From an uncultured Holophaga sp. (GTDB lineage Bacteria; Acidobacteriota; Holophagae; Holophagales; Holophagaceae): a stretch of 64,000 nt of DNA. The stretch's first letter is position 1. Every line of letters starts with the position of its first letter. This document shows positions 8,327-17,917 of the stretch, in pieces. The position numbers were made by a program, and so were the translations under genes. The notes under the pieces are model-generated. The model saw nothing but the letters and a program-made list of their open reading frames with translations. It was not told the origin of the DNA and searched no databases. The stretch covers positions 1,389,001-1,453,000 of the forward strand of contig NZ_OY781925.1 in NCBI RefSeq assembly GCF_963677305.1, written 5' to 3'.

Positions 8327-8707
8327 CTAGGCCTCGTCGAGGACGCTCTCACCGGGCTCGCTCACCCGGATGCGGGAGGCATCCAGGACCGGCAGGACGA
8401 AGATCTTTCCGTCGCCGGGCTTCCCGGTCTGGTTGGCGGCGATGATGGTCTCGACGGTCTTGGAGACCAGCTCATCGGGGACCACCACGTTGAGCACCCG
8501 CTTGGGGATGAGGCGCTGGCTCTGACCCAGCTGGGCGATGGCCTCTTCGTAGCCCTTCTCAGCACCTTCGAGGAGCTTGAAGTCCACCAGGCCCTTGCCG
8601 CGACCCAGGGCATCCTTGGCGGTCATGGAGCTGATGCCAGCATCCGCCAGGGCGCGCTTGGTCTTGTTCATCATGTTCATGCGGACAACAGCCATGACCT
8701 CTTTCAT
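8327..8707 (-). CDS. nifI2: PII-family nitrogenase regulator NifI2
   Basis: 126 residues of the PII (GlnB) superfamily. The opening MKEVMAVVRM and the block DGKIFVLPVLDASRIR, which matches the C-terminal PII signature, identify it. In methanogens and other anaerobes NifI1 and NifI2 form a complex that binds the MoFe protein and switches it off when ammonium is available; 2-oxoglutarate and ATP relieve the block. The position between nifH and nifD is typical of this system. The start overlaps the nifI1 stop (ATGA), so the two regulators should be made in equal amounts. Confidence 0.94.
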   Translation of the reverse strand: MKEVMAVVRMNMMNKTKRALADAGISSMTAKDALGRGKGLVDFKLLEGAEKGYEEAIAQLGQSQRLIPKRVLNVVVPDELVSKTVETIIAANQTGKPGDGKIFVLPVLDASRIRVSEPGESVLDEA

Positions 8708-9057
8708 ACGCCGACCTCCGAGAGGGCAGCGCCGGTCTCCTTGAGGCCGGAGGAGACGGTGTAGACCTCCTCGACGGGGGAGACGAAGATCTTGCCGTCA
8801 CCGAAGGAACCCTTGGTGCCGGTGCGGGCGGCGGAGGTGATGGTCTTGACCACCAGGTCCTTGTCCTTGTCGGCGACGACGGTGATCAGGAGCTCCTTGG
8901 GGATCTCGTCATACACGATCTCGCCGATCTTGATACCGCGCTGCTTGCCGCGGCCCACAACGCTCATCTTGGTCACCGCAGGGAAACCGGCTTCCATGAG
9001 AGCGGCGAGCACGGCATCCACCTTCTCGGGGCGGATGATGGAACGGATCATCAACAT
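8704..9057 (-). CDS. nifI1: PII-family nitrogenase regulator NifI1
   Basis: 117 residues from the ATG at 9055-9057, which has an AAGGAGAA site. The start MLMIRSIIRPEKVDAVL and the motif GDGKIFVSPVEEVY are those of NifI1. It partners NifI2 in post-translational control of dinitrogenase by nitrogen status. An upstream extension in the same frame runs through tandem repeats and is not expected to be translated. The gene lies behind nifH, separated by two copies of a 92-bp repeat, an unusually long gap in an otherwise tight operon. Confidence 0.94.
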   Translation of the reverse strand: MLMIRSIIRPEKVDAVLAALMEAGFPAVTKMSVVGRGKQRGIKIGEIVYDEIPKELLITVVADKDKDLVVKTITSAARTGTKGSFGDGKIFVSPVEEVYTVSSGLKETGAALSEVGV

Positions 9058-9120
9058 AATTTCTCCTTGGGAGAGGAATCGGAAACTGGGGAAAAGCGAC
9101 TGGGCAGTACCCCCGTACGG

Positions 9121-9304
9121 CAGGATCACGGAGTCCGGCGCTGCCGGAGGAGGTGACGGGGGTCCGGGGGGACATCGTGAGCGCCAGCGAACAGGCGGTC
9201 CCACCGGAACTGCAGGGTCACGGAGTCCGGCTTTGCCGGATGAGGTGACGGGGGTCCGGGGGGACATCGTGAGCGCCAGCGAACAGGCGGTCCCACCGGA
9301 ACTG
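9121..9304 (-). repeat. Two tandem 92-bp repeats between nifH and nifI1
   Basis: Units 9121-9212 and 9213-9304 are nearly identical. Each contains a 6-bp stem, TCCGGC/GCCGGA, with a three-base loop. The loop differs between copies (GCT versus TTT) while the stem is kept, so structure appears to be what is conserved. The array starts right after the nifH stop and could stabilise the nifH message or reduce read-through into nifI1. Confidence 0.9.
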
Positions 9305-9306
9305 CA

Positions 9307-10513
<1,207 letters not shown>

Positions 10514-12109
10514 ATGTCGAATACACCCCTTGAAGCTGCTGACATCGTGGTCGTCGGGCTCGGCCCGGCTGGCCTGCTCTCCTGCCTGCAAATGGGGCAG
10601 AAGGGCTACCATGTCATCGCTCTGGACCGCTGGCCCAGACCCTATCCGCTGCCCCGGGGCGTGACCATGGACCATGAGGTGGCCCGCATCCTGGCCGGTC
10701 TCGGGATCAATGTCGACCTGGATCCGGCCTTCGAGTTTCATGATGACCACTACTACTGGCTCAACGGAGGAGAGGAGACCCTGCTGGACATCGACTGGTT
10801 CTCCAAGGCCGATGACGGCTGGCGGAACACTTACTGGTTCAACCAGCCGGACCTCGAAGAGCGCCTTCGCGGGATCCTGGCCTCCCTGCCCAATGTCGAG
10901 ATCCGTCCCGGCATGGAAGTCGTCGGACTCGAACAAGATGGGGAAGGGGTCACCGTGCGTTTCCGGGAGGTGGAAGCGGAGCAGGGCAGGACCAGACCCA
11001 AGGAAGGCGGGGTCAGTGGTGAGATCCGTGCCCGTTTCGCTCTGGGGGCTGACGGTGCGAACAGTTTCCTGCGCCAGTCGGTGGGGTATGAATACGTGGA
11101 TCTGGAGTTCTACCATGACTGGGTGGTGGTGGATGTGAGCCCCACGGAGATGCCGACCTACCGTTCCCCCCACTACCAGCTCTGCGATCCCGTGCGTCCC
11201 ACCAGCGTCGTGCCCGGCGGTCCCCGACGGCGGCGCTGGGAGTTCATGGTCCTGCCCGGTGAGGATCCCCAGGTCATGGCCAGTCCTGAGCAGGTGTGGC
11301 GCCTGCTTGAGCCCTATGGGATGAATCCGGGCAATGCCCACCTGGACCGCGCCGTGGCCTGGCGCTTCCAGGGCAAATACCTGGAGCGCTGGAGGGCCGG
11401 TCGGGTCCTGCTCATGGGGGATGCCGCCCACCTCATGCCGCCCTTCATGGGCGAGGGGATGTGTGCTGCCCTCCGGGATGTGAACAACTTGGCCTGGCGT
11501 CTGGACTTGGTTCTCAAGGGGCTGGCTGCCTTCCCCCTGTTGGATGAGTGGTCCGATGAACGACGGGAACATGTCAAGTACTACATCAACTTCTCCATCG
11601 AGCTGGGCCGGGTCATCTGCGTCACCGATGCCCAGGAGGCCGCCGAGCGGGATGCCCGGATGAAGGCGGAGCATGCCGAGCGAGCCAAGATCGGTCCCAT
11701 CCAGCCCCATCGTGCCGTCCTGGGGCAGGGGACCTGGAATGGCAACGATCCGCTGGCGGGTCGCCCCAGCATCCAGGGAGAGGTGGCCTACCTGGGGCGT
11801 ACCGGCCGCTTTGATGATGTGGTGGGGCGGGGCTGGTGCCTCCTTTCCCGGGTGGAGGCTGGCAGTCCCCTCACAGAGTCCCAGCAGGAGAGCTTCCGCC
11901 GCATCGGCGGGCAGGTCCTCACCATGGGTTCCCGTGGTTCCGGCGCCCAGGTGATCGATCTGGGCGGCACCTATGCCGGTTGGATGGCCAAGCACGGCGT
12001 CTCCCACCTGCTGGTCCGGCCCGACGCCTTCGTCGCCGCCACCGCCGACTCCGGGTATCAGCTCCGGGCGGTCTTCGACCAACTCATGACCAAGATCACG
12101 GCGGAGTGA
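10514..12109 (+). CDS. FAD-dependent aromatic hydroxylase (class A flavoprotein monooxygenase, MhpA/PheA-like)
   Basis: 531 residues. The N-terminal Rossmann motif GLGPAG binds FAD ADP. The GADGANSFLR segment corresponds to the DG motif and LLMGDAAHLMPP to the GD motif of this class, so the FAD and NADPH sites are intact. The closest families by memory are 3-(3-hydroxyphenyl)propionate hydroxylase (MhpA) and phenol 2-monooxygenase, which insert one oxygen atom from O2 into a phenolic ring using NAD(P)H. The C-terminal third matches the thioredoxin-like tail of these enzymes. It is a lone plus-strand gene between nifA and nifH, which is odd: an O2-using enzyme inside a nitrogenase locus. The substrate is unknown. 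Confidence 0.85.
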   Translation: MSNTPLEAADIVVVGLGPAGLLSCLQMGQKGYHVIALDRWPRPYPLPRGVTMDHEVARILAGLGINVDLDPAFEFHDDHYYWLNGGEETLLDIDWFSKADDGWRNTYWFNQPDLEERLRGILASLPNVEIRPGMEVVGLEQDGEGVTVRFREVEAEQGRTRPKEGGVSGEIRARFALGADGANSFLRQSVGYEYVDLEFYHDWVVVDVSPTEMPTYRSPHYQLCDPVRPTSVVPGGPRRRRWEFMVLPGEDPQVMASPEQVWRLLEPYGMNPGNAHLDRAVAWRFQGKYLERWRAGRVLLMGDAAHLMPPFMGEGMCAALRDVNNLAWRLDLVLKGLAAFPLLDEWSDERREHVKYYINFSIELGRVICVTDAQEAAERDARMKAEHAERAKIGPIQPHRAVLGQGTWNGNDPLAGRPSIQGEVAYLGRTGRFDDVVGRGWCLLSRVEAGSPLTESQQESFRRIGGQVLTMGSRGSGAQVIDLGGTYAGWMAKHGVSHLLVRPDAFVAATADSGYQLRAVFDQLMTKITAE

Positions 12110-12127
12110 AGGCCAGAAGATCCCCCG

Positions 12128-12159
12128 CCAGGCAATCCCGCTGAAGTGGGATTGCTTGG
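12128..12159. terminator. Hairpin between the convergent monooxygenase and nifA genes
   Basis: Arms 12128-12139 (CCAGGCAATCCC) and 12148-12159 (GGGATTGCTTGG) pair over 12 positions with one G-T wobble. It lies 18 nt after the monooxygenase stop. No T-tract follows, so its strength as an intrinsic terminator is doubtful. The rest of 12160-12255 shows no feature. Confidence 0.5.
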
Positions 12160-12255
12160 TGATGGAAGACATCCGGAGGGGGCGAAGCCTGAGGAAAGCA
12201 TGGTCTGGTTACCGACAGGTCTCAGCTTGGCCGAGTTCCGGGATCCTGATTGTCC

Positions 12256-13809
12256 CTATGCTCCGCGGATGATGGCCTTCACATCGATGCCGAGATTCTT
12301 GATCTTGTAGCGGACCATGCGGTCTGTGATGCCCAGTTCTTCGGCGACTTCAATGAGTTTTCCATTGGTTCGCTTCAGGGACTCCACCAGGACCTCTCGC
12401 TCCAGCAGGTTGACCCGCTGTTTGAGGGTGCCCTTGGCGGTTGGCGCGATTCCGTCCTCGGGCATCTGGAGGGTGGGGGGCAGATCCTGGCCCTGGATGG
12501 TGTCCCCGGCACAGACCAGGGCGGCATGTTCCATGCAATTCTCGAGTTCACGCACGTTCCCGGGCCAGTGGTAGGCCAGGAGCATGTTGATGGCCGGGGT
12601 GCTGATGCGGTGCAGGGGCTTGCTCAGGGCTTCGCCGTACTTCCGGGTGAAGTGGTTGGCCAGGAGCAGGATGTCGCTCTTTCGGGTCCGGAGGGGGGGC
12701 AGGTAGATGGGAAACACATTGATGCGGTAGTAGAAGTCCCGTCGGAAGCTGCCCTCGGCCACAGCGGCCTCCAGGTCCCGATGGGTGGCGGCGATGATGC
12801 GGACATTGGCCTTCCGTGTCCTGTTGCTGCCTACACTTTCGTATTCCCTCTCCTGGAGGACCCGCAGGAGCTTCACCTGGAGGATGGGCGAGAACTCACC
12901 GATCTCATCCAGGAAGAGGGTGCCTCCCTCGGCCTCCTCGATGCGACCCTTCCTGGCCTGGAATGCGCCGGTGAAGGCCCCCTTCTCATGCCCGAAGAGT
13001 TCGCTCTCCAGCAGATTCTCACTGAGCGCTGCGCAGTTCACCTTGATCAGGGGTCCATCGGAGCGGGAGCCACTGTAGTGAAGGGCTGAAGCCACCAGCT
13101 CCTTGCCTGTGCCGGATTCTCCGCGGATCAGGACAGTGGTCTCCGAGGCGGCCACCTGCTTGATCCGCCGGTAGACCTGGCGCATCTCCTTGGAGTTCCC
13201 GACGATGTGCTGGGGGTGGTAGTCGCAGATGAGGGCTTCCTTCAGGCGCTGGTTCTCGCTCTCGAGCGCCTCCCGTTGGAGCCTGAGGACCCGGCGCTTC
13301 TGGACATCCCCGGCGATCATGCTGGCCACGATGCTCAGGAACTTCTCGGTCTTGGCGAGATCGACCCGGGGACTGGAGTGCACATCCACCGAGAGGGTGC
13401 CGAGGACCTCACTGCCCAGCTGAATGGGGACACAGATGAAGCTCAGCTCGTCCTTCCCCTTCCCGCGGCGGTGGATGCGGTCCTGGAAGCGGGGCTCCCG
13501 GGCCATGATGGGGATGATCTCCGACTGGCCGGTGGCCAGGACATGACCCTGGATGCCCTCGCCTTTGCGATAGGTGGTGGCCAACTGGGCAGCGCTCACC
13601 TCCGTCTCCCCCAGGGCCTCCACCACGAGCTCTTCGTCGCCCATGGTCAAAAGCATCACGGTGCCGCGGATCAGGCCCAGGCGTTCCTCCAGCACCCGGA
13701 GCACTTCCCGCAGAGCCTCCCGCTGCATGTCGGTGGCCGACAGCAGCTGAGAGACGGCATAGAGCGCCTCCAGTTCCCTCGAGTGCGCCTCTTCATTCCC
13801 GCGGACCAT
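12256..13809 (-). CDS. nifA: Nif-specific sigma-54 activator NifA
   Basis: 517 residues from the ATG at 13807-13809, preceded by GGAGG. It has an N-terminal GAF domain (about 12-165), a central AAA+ domain with Walker A GESGTGKE (230-237), the sigma-54-contacting GAFTGA loop (277-282) and Walker B FLDEIG, and a C-terminal Fis-type helix-turn-helix. It would drive the sigma-54 promoter in front of nifH. The linker before the DNA-binding domain lacks the C-x4-C pair that makes many alphaproteobacterial NifA proteins oxygen-sensitive, so control by a PII or NifL-like partner, or through the GAF domain, is more likely. A promoter may lie in the AT-rich stretch 13850-13950. Confidence 0.92.
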   Translation of the reverse strand: MVRGNEEAHSRELEALYAVSQLLSATDMQREALREVLRVLEERLGLIRGTVMLLTMGDEELVVEALGETEVSAAQLATTYRKGEGIQGHVLATGQSEIIPIMAREPRFQDRIHRRGKGKDELSFICVPIQLGSEVLGTLSVDVHSSPRVDLAKTEKFLSIVASMIAGDVQKRRVLRLQREALESENQRLKEALICDYHPQHIVGNSKEMRQVYRRIKQVAASETTVLIRGESGTGKELVASALHYSGSRSDGPLIKVNCAALSENLLESELFGHEKGAFTGAFQARKGRIEEAEGGTLFLDEIGEFSPILQVKLLRVLQEREYESVGSNRTRKANVRIIAATHRDLEAAVAEGSFRRDFYYRINVFPIYLPPLRTRKSDILLLANHFTRKYGEALSKPLHRISTPAINMLLAYHWPGNVRELENCMEHAALVCAGDTIQGQDLPPTLQMPEDGIAPTAKGTLKQRVNLLEREVLVESLKRTNGKLIEVAEELGITDRMVRYKIKNLGIDVKAIIRGA

Positions 13810-13958
13810 GCTTCCTCCGAGCCAGAATGGCAAGCATGATAGATGCCCAATGTTTAAGTGCTGAAATGTATTAAATTAATCCAAAAGACAAAGAGCCGTA
13901 TGTGACAATTTTGTTGGAAATGGATTTCCAGGCTTCCTTTTTGTGGGTCATAAACGGG

Positions 13959-14978
13959 TCAGTTACCTGTCAAAGATCGCCCGATGACCTGGGCGATGCC
14001 CTCCAGTTCGCGGGTGAGCTGCTCCAGCTGCTCCGGGTAGAGGGCCTGGGGGCCGTCGGAGAGGGCCTCCTCGGGGCAGGTGTGGAACTCCACGATGACG
14101 CCGTCGGCTCCGGCCGCCACGCCGGCCCGGGCCAGGGGGATGACCTTGTCCCGCACGCCGATGGCGTGGCTGGGGTCCACGATGATGGGAAGGTGGGTCA
14201 TCTCCCGCAGGACGGGCACACAGCTCACATCGAAGGTGTTGCGGGTGGCGGTCTCGAAGGTGCGGATGCCCCGCTCGCAGAGGATCACCTGGTCGTTGCC
14301 GCCAGCCATGATGTATTCAGCCGACATCAGCCACTCCTGGAGGGTGGCGCTGAGGCCCCGCTTGAGGAGCACTGGCTTGCGGAGCTTGCCCAGGGCCGAG
14401 AGGAGGGTGAAGTTCTGCATGTTCCGCGCCCCTACCTGGAGGAGGTCAATGGTCTCCAGCATGGCCGGGAGCTGGCTGGCATCCATGACCTCGCTGACCG
14501 TGGCGAGGCCGTATCGTTCGCCGGCCTCCTTGAGATACTCGAGCCCCTTCTCCCCGAGTCCCTGGAAGGCATAGGGGCTGGTGCGGGGCTTGTAGGCCCC
14601 GCCGCGCAGGACGGGGATGCCGGCTTCCTTCACCAACCTCGCCATCTCCAGGATGTGCTCCCGGCTTTCCACAGAGCAGGGGCCCGCCATCATGACCACG
14701 TTCCGACCCCCCACGGGGGTGCTGCCCACCTGCACCACCGTGGGCGCCGGGTGGAAGACCCGGCTGGCCAGACGGTAGGGCTCGCTGACGGGGACCAGCT
14801 TGCGGACCCCAGGCAGTTTCGCCAGTTCCGCCTTGGCCTTGGCGCTCACGGTGCCCACCAGGCCGATGGCGCTGCCTCCCTCCCCGGCCACGTGGGGGGA
14901 CAGCCCCAGCCGGCCCAGGGTGGCGCGGAGGGCCTCCAGGGCCTCAGGGGTGATGTTGGGGTCGAGGATCAGCAGCAT
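13959..14978 (-). CDS. aroF: 3-deoxy-D-arabino-heptulosonate 7-phosphate synthase (DAHP synthase)
   Basis: 339 residues. An N-terminal ferredoxin-like/ACT-like regulatory domain (about 1-75) precedes the TIM barrel with MAGPCSVES, LRGGAYKPRTSPY, QVGARNMQNF and IIVDPSHAIG, the signatures of type I-beta DAHP synthase as in Thermotoga. It condenses phosphoenolpyruvate and erythrose 4-phosphate, the first step of the shikimate route. The N-terminal domain usually brings feedback inhibition by Phe or Tyr. It follows trpA in the same direction and supplies chorismate to the trp pathway, so it is probably the tail of the trp operon, although a 130-nt gap with a repeat element intervenes. Confidence 0.95.
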   Translation of the reverse strand: MLLILDPNITPEALEALRATLGRLGLSPHVAGEGGSAIGLVGTVSAKAKAELAKLPGVRKLVPVSEPYRLASRVFHPAPTVVQVGSTPVGGRNVVMMAGPCSVESREHILEMARLVKEAGIPVLRGGAYKPRTSPYAFQGLGEKGLEYLKEAGERYGLATVSEVMDASQLPAMLETIDLLQVGARNMQNFTLLSALGKLRKPVLLKRGLSATLQEWLMSAEYIMAGGNDQVILCERGIRTFETATRNTFDVSCVPVLREMTHLPIIVDPSHAIGVRDKVIPLARAGVAAGADGVIVEFHTCPEEALSDGPQALYPEQLEQLTRELEGIAQVIGRSLTGN

Positions 14979-15018
14979 GGGGGCTCCGTCACGTCATGCA
15001 TTCAGGAAAAGCTTCTGG

Positions 15019-15100
15019 CCAGGGATGGACAAACAGGGGGCCGGACGGCACGGGTGCCTGGGGCGCCATCCTTGTTCATCTGTGCGCATCCGTGGCCGCC
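15019..15100. repeat. Structured intercistronic element in the aroF-trpA gap (weak copy)
   Basis: The gap holds GGGATGGACA at its left and TGCGCATCCGTGG at its right, in inverted orientation, with a hairpin GGCAC-GG-GTGCC (15047-15058) between them. It resembles the better preserved elements in the trpB-trpF and trpG-trpE gaps and is probably a degenerate member. Confidence 0.45.
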
Positions 15101-15108
15101 TTCCATGC

Positions 15109-15897
15109 TCAGGCCTTGGGGGTGTCCAGCGCCCTGCGGAAGGGGGTCAGGAAGTCCTTGGCGGCCTGGACAGGATCCGCGGCTCCCTCCAGGGCCTTGG
15201 CCAGGGCGCTGCCGATGATGACACCATCGCAGGCGGCGGCCAGGGCCGGGGCCTGGGACGGGCGGGAGACCCCGAAACCCGCCAGCACGGGCATGCCGCT
15301 CCTGGCCTTGGTGTTGGCCAGGAAGGCCGGCACCGTGTCTGAGAGGGTGTCCCGGGTACCGGTGACGCCCAGCACTGCCACGGCATAGAGGAAGGGCCCG
15401 CCGATCCGGCCCAGCTCTTCCAGTCGGTCATCCGGAGTGTTGGGGGCGGCAAAGGGCACCAGGGGCGGCATGCCGGGGGCCGAAAGGTGATCCCAGATTT
15501 CCGGGAGGAGGTCCGGCACCAGCAGGGCGGCCACTCCGGCTGCCTGGGCCTTCTGCGCCAGGGTCCCGGCGCCCATGTTGAGGAAGGGGTTGGTGTAGCC
15601 CATGAGGGCGACGGGGACCTCCGGACGCTGCGCATGGAAGGCCCCGGCGGTCTCGATGGCCTTGGCCAGGGTGGCGCCTCCCTTGAGGGCCACCAGGGAG
15701 GCCGCCTGGAGGACAGGGCCGTCCGCCAGGGGATCGGAGAAGGGCACCCCCAGTTCGATGAAGTCCGCGCCGGCATCCGCCAGGGCGTGGAGCAGGGGGA
15801 GGGTGTGGGCCTGGGTGGGGTAGCCCGCGCAGAGGTAGGGGACCAGGAGCTTGCGGCCCGAGGCCACACGCTGGGCGACGAATTCTTTGAAGTTCAT
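15109..15897 (-). CDS. trpA: Tryptophan synthase alpha chain
   Basis: 262 residues. It contains the catalytic-acid region FIELGVPFSDPLADGP and the phosphate-binding C-terminal part (GFGVSRPSQ, GVIIGSALAK). TrpA cleaves indole-3-glycerol phosphate to indole and glyceraldehyde 3-phosphate; indole is channelled to TrpB. Its ATG follows the trpB stop by two bases, so the two subunits are coupled. Length is standard. Confidence 0.97.
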   Translation of the reverse strand: MNFKEFVAQRVASGRKLLVPYLCAGYPTQAHTLPLLHALADAGADFIELGVPFSDPLADGPVLQAASLVALKGGATLAKAIETAGAFHAQRPEVPVALMGYTNPFLNMGAGTLAQKAQAAGVAALLVPDLLPEIWDHLSAPGMPPLVPFAAPNTPDDRLEELGRIGGPFLYAVAVLGVTGTRDTLSDTVPAFLANTKARSGMPVLAGFGVSRPSQAPALAAACDGVIIGSALAKALEGAADPVQAAKDFLTPFRRALDTPKA

Positions 15898-15899
15898 GG

Positions 15900-17090
15900 C
15901 TACTTCCCTTCCTTCTTCAGCAGGTACTCTTCCATATCCTTGTCGCCACGCCCTGAGAGGCAGAGCAGGACCGGGCCCTCCAGCTTGCCCTTGTTGCGGA
16001 GCACCCAGGCCAGGGCATGGGAGCTCTCGAAGGCGGGGATGATGCCCTCCAGGCGGCTCAGGGTTTCGAAGGCGTTGAGGGCCTCCGCATCCGTGGCGCT
16101 TTCGTAGCGGGCGCGTCCGGAGGTGTGGAAGTGGGCGTGCTCGGGTCCGATGCCGGGGTAGTCCAGTCCGGCGGAGATGGAGTGAGCCTCCAGGACCTGG
16201 CCATCGCCATCCTGAAGCAGGTAGCTCATGGCGCCGTGGAGGACGCCGGGGCGGCCCTTGGTCAGGGTGGCGGCGTGGCGCTCGGTGTCCACGCCCTCTC
16301 CGGCAGCCTCGATGCCGATGAGCTGGATCTGGGTGTGGGCGGAGAGAGGATGGAAGAGGCCCATGGCGTTGGAACCGCCGCCCACGCAGGCCACGGCGTA
16401 AGTGGGCAGCTCGATGCCCCGCTCCTGGAGCTGGCTGAGGGCCTCCAGGCCGATGCAGGACTGGAAGTCCCGCACCATGGTGGGGTAAGGGTGGGGACCC
16501 ACCACGCTGCCGATGAGGTAGAAGGTGGTCTCCACGTTGGCCACCCAGTCGCGGATCGCCTCATTGGTGGCGTCCTTCAGGGTGCGGCTGCCCGAGAGGG
16601 CGGGCTTCACGGTGGCCCCCATGAGCTCCATGCGGCGCACGTTGAGCTTCTGGCGCCGGATGTCCTCTTCGCCCATGTGGACCATGCACTCCAGCCCGAA
16701 GCGGGCGGCCACGGCGGCGGTGGCCACGCCGTGCTGACCTGCACCGGTCTCTGCGATGATCCGCTTCTTGCCCATGCGCTTGGCCAGGATGATCTGTCCC
16801 AGGGCGTTGTTCACCTTGTGGGCGCCCAGGTGGTTCAGGTCCTCACGCTTGAGGTAGACGGGCGCCCCCACGTATTCGGAGAGGCGTTCAGCGTGGTAGA
16901 GGGGGGTGGGATGGCAGGAGTAGGTGCGCAGCGCCTCGGCGAACTCCGCCTGGAAGGCGGGGTCATCCTTGGCCTCCGCATAGGCCCTGGAGAGTTCATC
17001 CAGGGCCGGCTTCAGGGTCTCGGGGACGAAGCGTCCGCCGAAGGCGCCGAAGAAGCCCCGTTCATCGGGTTGGGAGAGGGTTCGGGTCAT
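15900..17090 (-). CDS. trpB: Tryptophan synthase beta chain
   Basis: 396 residues from the ATG at 17088-17090. An ATG 12 nt upstream is in frame, but neither has a clear ribosome site, and the chosen start gives the standard length. The segment [15 protein letters not shown] contains the PLP-binding Lys, GGGSNAMG binds the cofactor phosphate, and [13 protein letters not shown] is the catalytic loop. TrpB condenses indole with serine. It is the conventional TrpB1 type partnered by TrpA. The 182-nt gap behind trpF contains a structured repeat, which interrupts the otherwise overlapping trp genes. Confidence 0.97.
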   Translation of the reverse strand: MTRTLSQPDERGFFGAFGGRFVPETLKPALDELSRAYAEAKDDPAFQAEFAEALRTYSCHPTPLYHAERLSEYVGAPVYLKREDLNHLGAHKVNNALGQIILAKRMGKKRIIAETGAGQHGVATAAVAARFGLECMVHMGEEDIRRQKLNVRRMELMGATVKPALSGSRTLKDATNEAIRDWVANVETTFYLIGSVVGPHPYPTMVRDFQSCIGLEALSQLQERGIELPTYAVACVGGGSNAMGLFHPLSAHTQIQLIGIEAAGEGVDTERHAATLTKGRPGVLHGAMSYLLQDGDGQVLEAHSISAGLDYPGIGPEHAHFHTSGRARYESATDAEALNAFETLSRLEGIIPAFESSHALAWVLRNKGKLEGPVLLCLSGRGDKDMEEYLLKKEGK

Positions 17091-17114
17091 GGGGTTCACC
17101 ATCAAAAAGAAGCG

Positions 17115-17257
17115 TTGTCCACGGATGCACACGGATACCCACGGATGGGGTGCCGACCCACGCAGACCCTGGGATCCGGGTCTGGGAGGGGGGCGGGTCC
17201 GAGGGTCGGGTTCGCAGCTCCCCGTTTATCCGTGACCATCTGTGTCCACCGTGGCAA
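17115..17257. repeat. Structured intercistronic element in the trpB-trpF gap
   Basis: The left end (17115-17150) carries three CACGGAT-like repeats spaced about 12 bp apart. The right end (17221-17257) carries the inverted counterpart (ATCCGTGACCATCTGTG). Inside are the stem CCGACCC (17153-17159)/GGGTCGG (17203-17209) and, within it, the hairpin AGACCC-N8-GGGTCT (17164-17183). Ends and interior match the layout of the element between trpE and trpG. Confidence 0.7.
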
Positions 17258-17272
17258 AAAAGGTTTTTTCAG

Positions 17273-17917
17273 TTAGTTCCGGAAGCCGGGTACGGGGTGC
17301 TCAGATCGGAGCCCGCTCAGTTCCTGGAACAGCGCCTTCAGTTTGGCTGGGTCCTTGATCCCCGGCGAGGCCTCCACGCCACTGGCGAGGTCCAGGGCGG
17401 AGGGCCGTACGGCCTCCCAGGCCTCCCGGGCGTTGCCGGGTCCGATACCGCCGGCGAGGATCAGGGGATGACGCGCAGCCAGTTCCCGGGCCAGGCTCCA
17501 GTCGGCCTTGAGACCGGTGCCGCCATGGAGGGTCGGATGGGCGGCGTCCAGGAGGAAGGCGGCCCTCCGGTAGGCCTCCAGGGTGTCCGTCTCCAGCGCC
17601 TCCTTTGCCCGGATGACCTTGATGACGGGGGCCTGGACTCGGGCGGCCATGGCCGGGCTTTCGTGACCGTGGAGCTGGGCGAAGCTGAGCCCGGCAGCCC
17701 GGACAGCCTCGTTGACGGCCTCGGGGTCCCAGTCCACGAAGACGCCCACGGTGACGGCCTCCGGGGGCAGGCCCCGGCGGATTTGGGCGACTCGGCTCAC
17801 CGTGACGGCCCGGGGGCTGGTGGGGTGGAAGATGAAGCCCAGGGCCGAAGCCCCCAGCTCCCAGGCCAGGCGGGCATCCTCCAGGCGGGTGAGCCCGCAG
17901 ACCTTAACGGGCGGCAC
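17273..17917 (-). CDS. trpF: Phosphoribosylanthranilate isomerase
   Basis: 214 residues. It opens with VKVCGLTR, in which the Cys is the general base of the isomerase; FAQLHGHE and LAGGIGPGNA are family motifs, and the C-terminal SGVEASPGIKD binds phosphate. It converts phosphoribosylanthranilate to CdRP in tryptophan synthesis. The start overlaps the 3' end of trpC by 14 nt, so translation is coupled. This is a single-domain TrpF, not fused to TrpC. Confidence 0.96.
   Translation of the reverse strand: MPPVKVCGLTRLEDARLAWELGASALGFIFHPTSPRAVTVSRVAQIRRGLPPEAVTVGVFVDWDPEAVNEAVRAAGLSFAQLHGHESPAMAARVQAPVIKVIRAKEALETDTLEAYRRAAFLLDAAHPTLHGGTGLKADWSLARELAARHPLILAGGIGPGNAREAWEAVRPSALDLASGVEASPGIKDPAKLKALFQELSGLRSEHPVPGFRN

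Noticed and set aside
9058-9267. N-terminal extension of NifI1 through the repeats
   Set aside because: The extension is Pro/Arg/Gly-rich repeat translation, and a good ribosome site precedes the internal ATG at 9057.
9121-9304. CRISPR array
   Set aside because: Only two contiguous 92-bp units without spacers and no cas genes.
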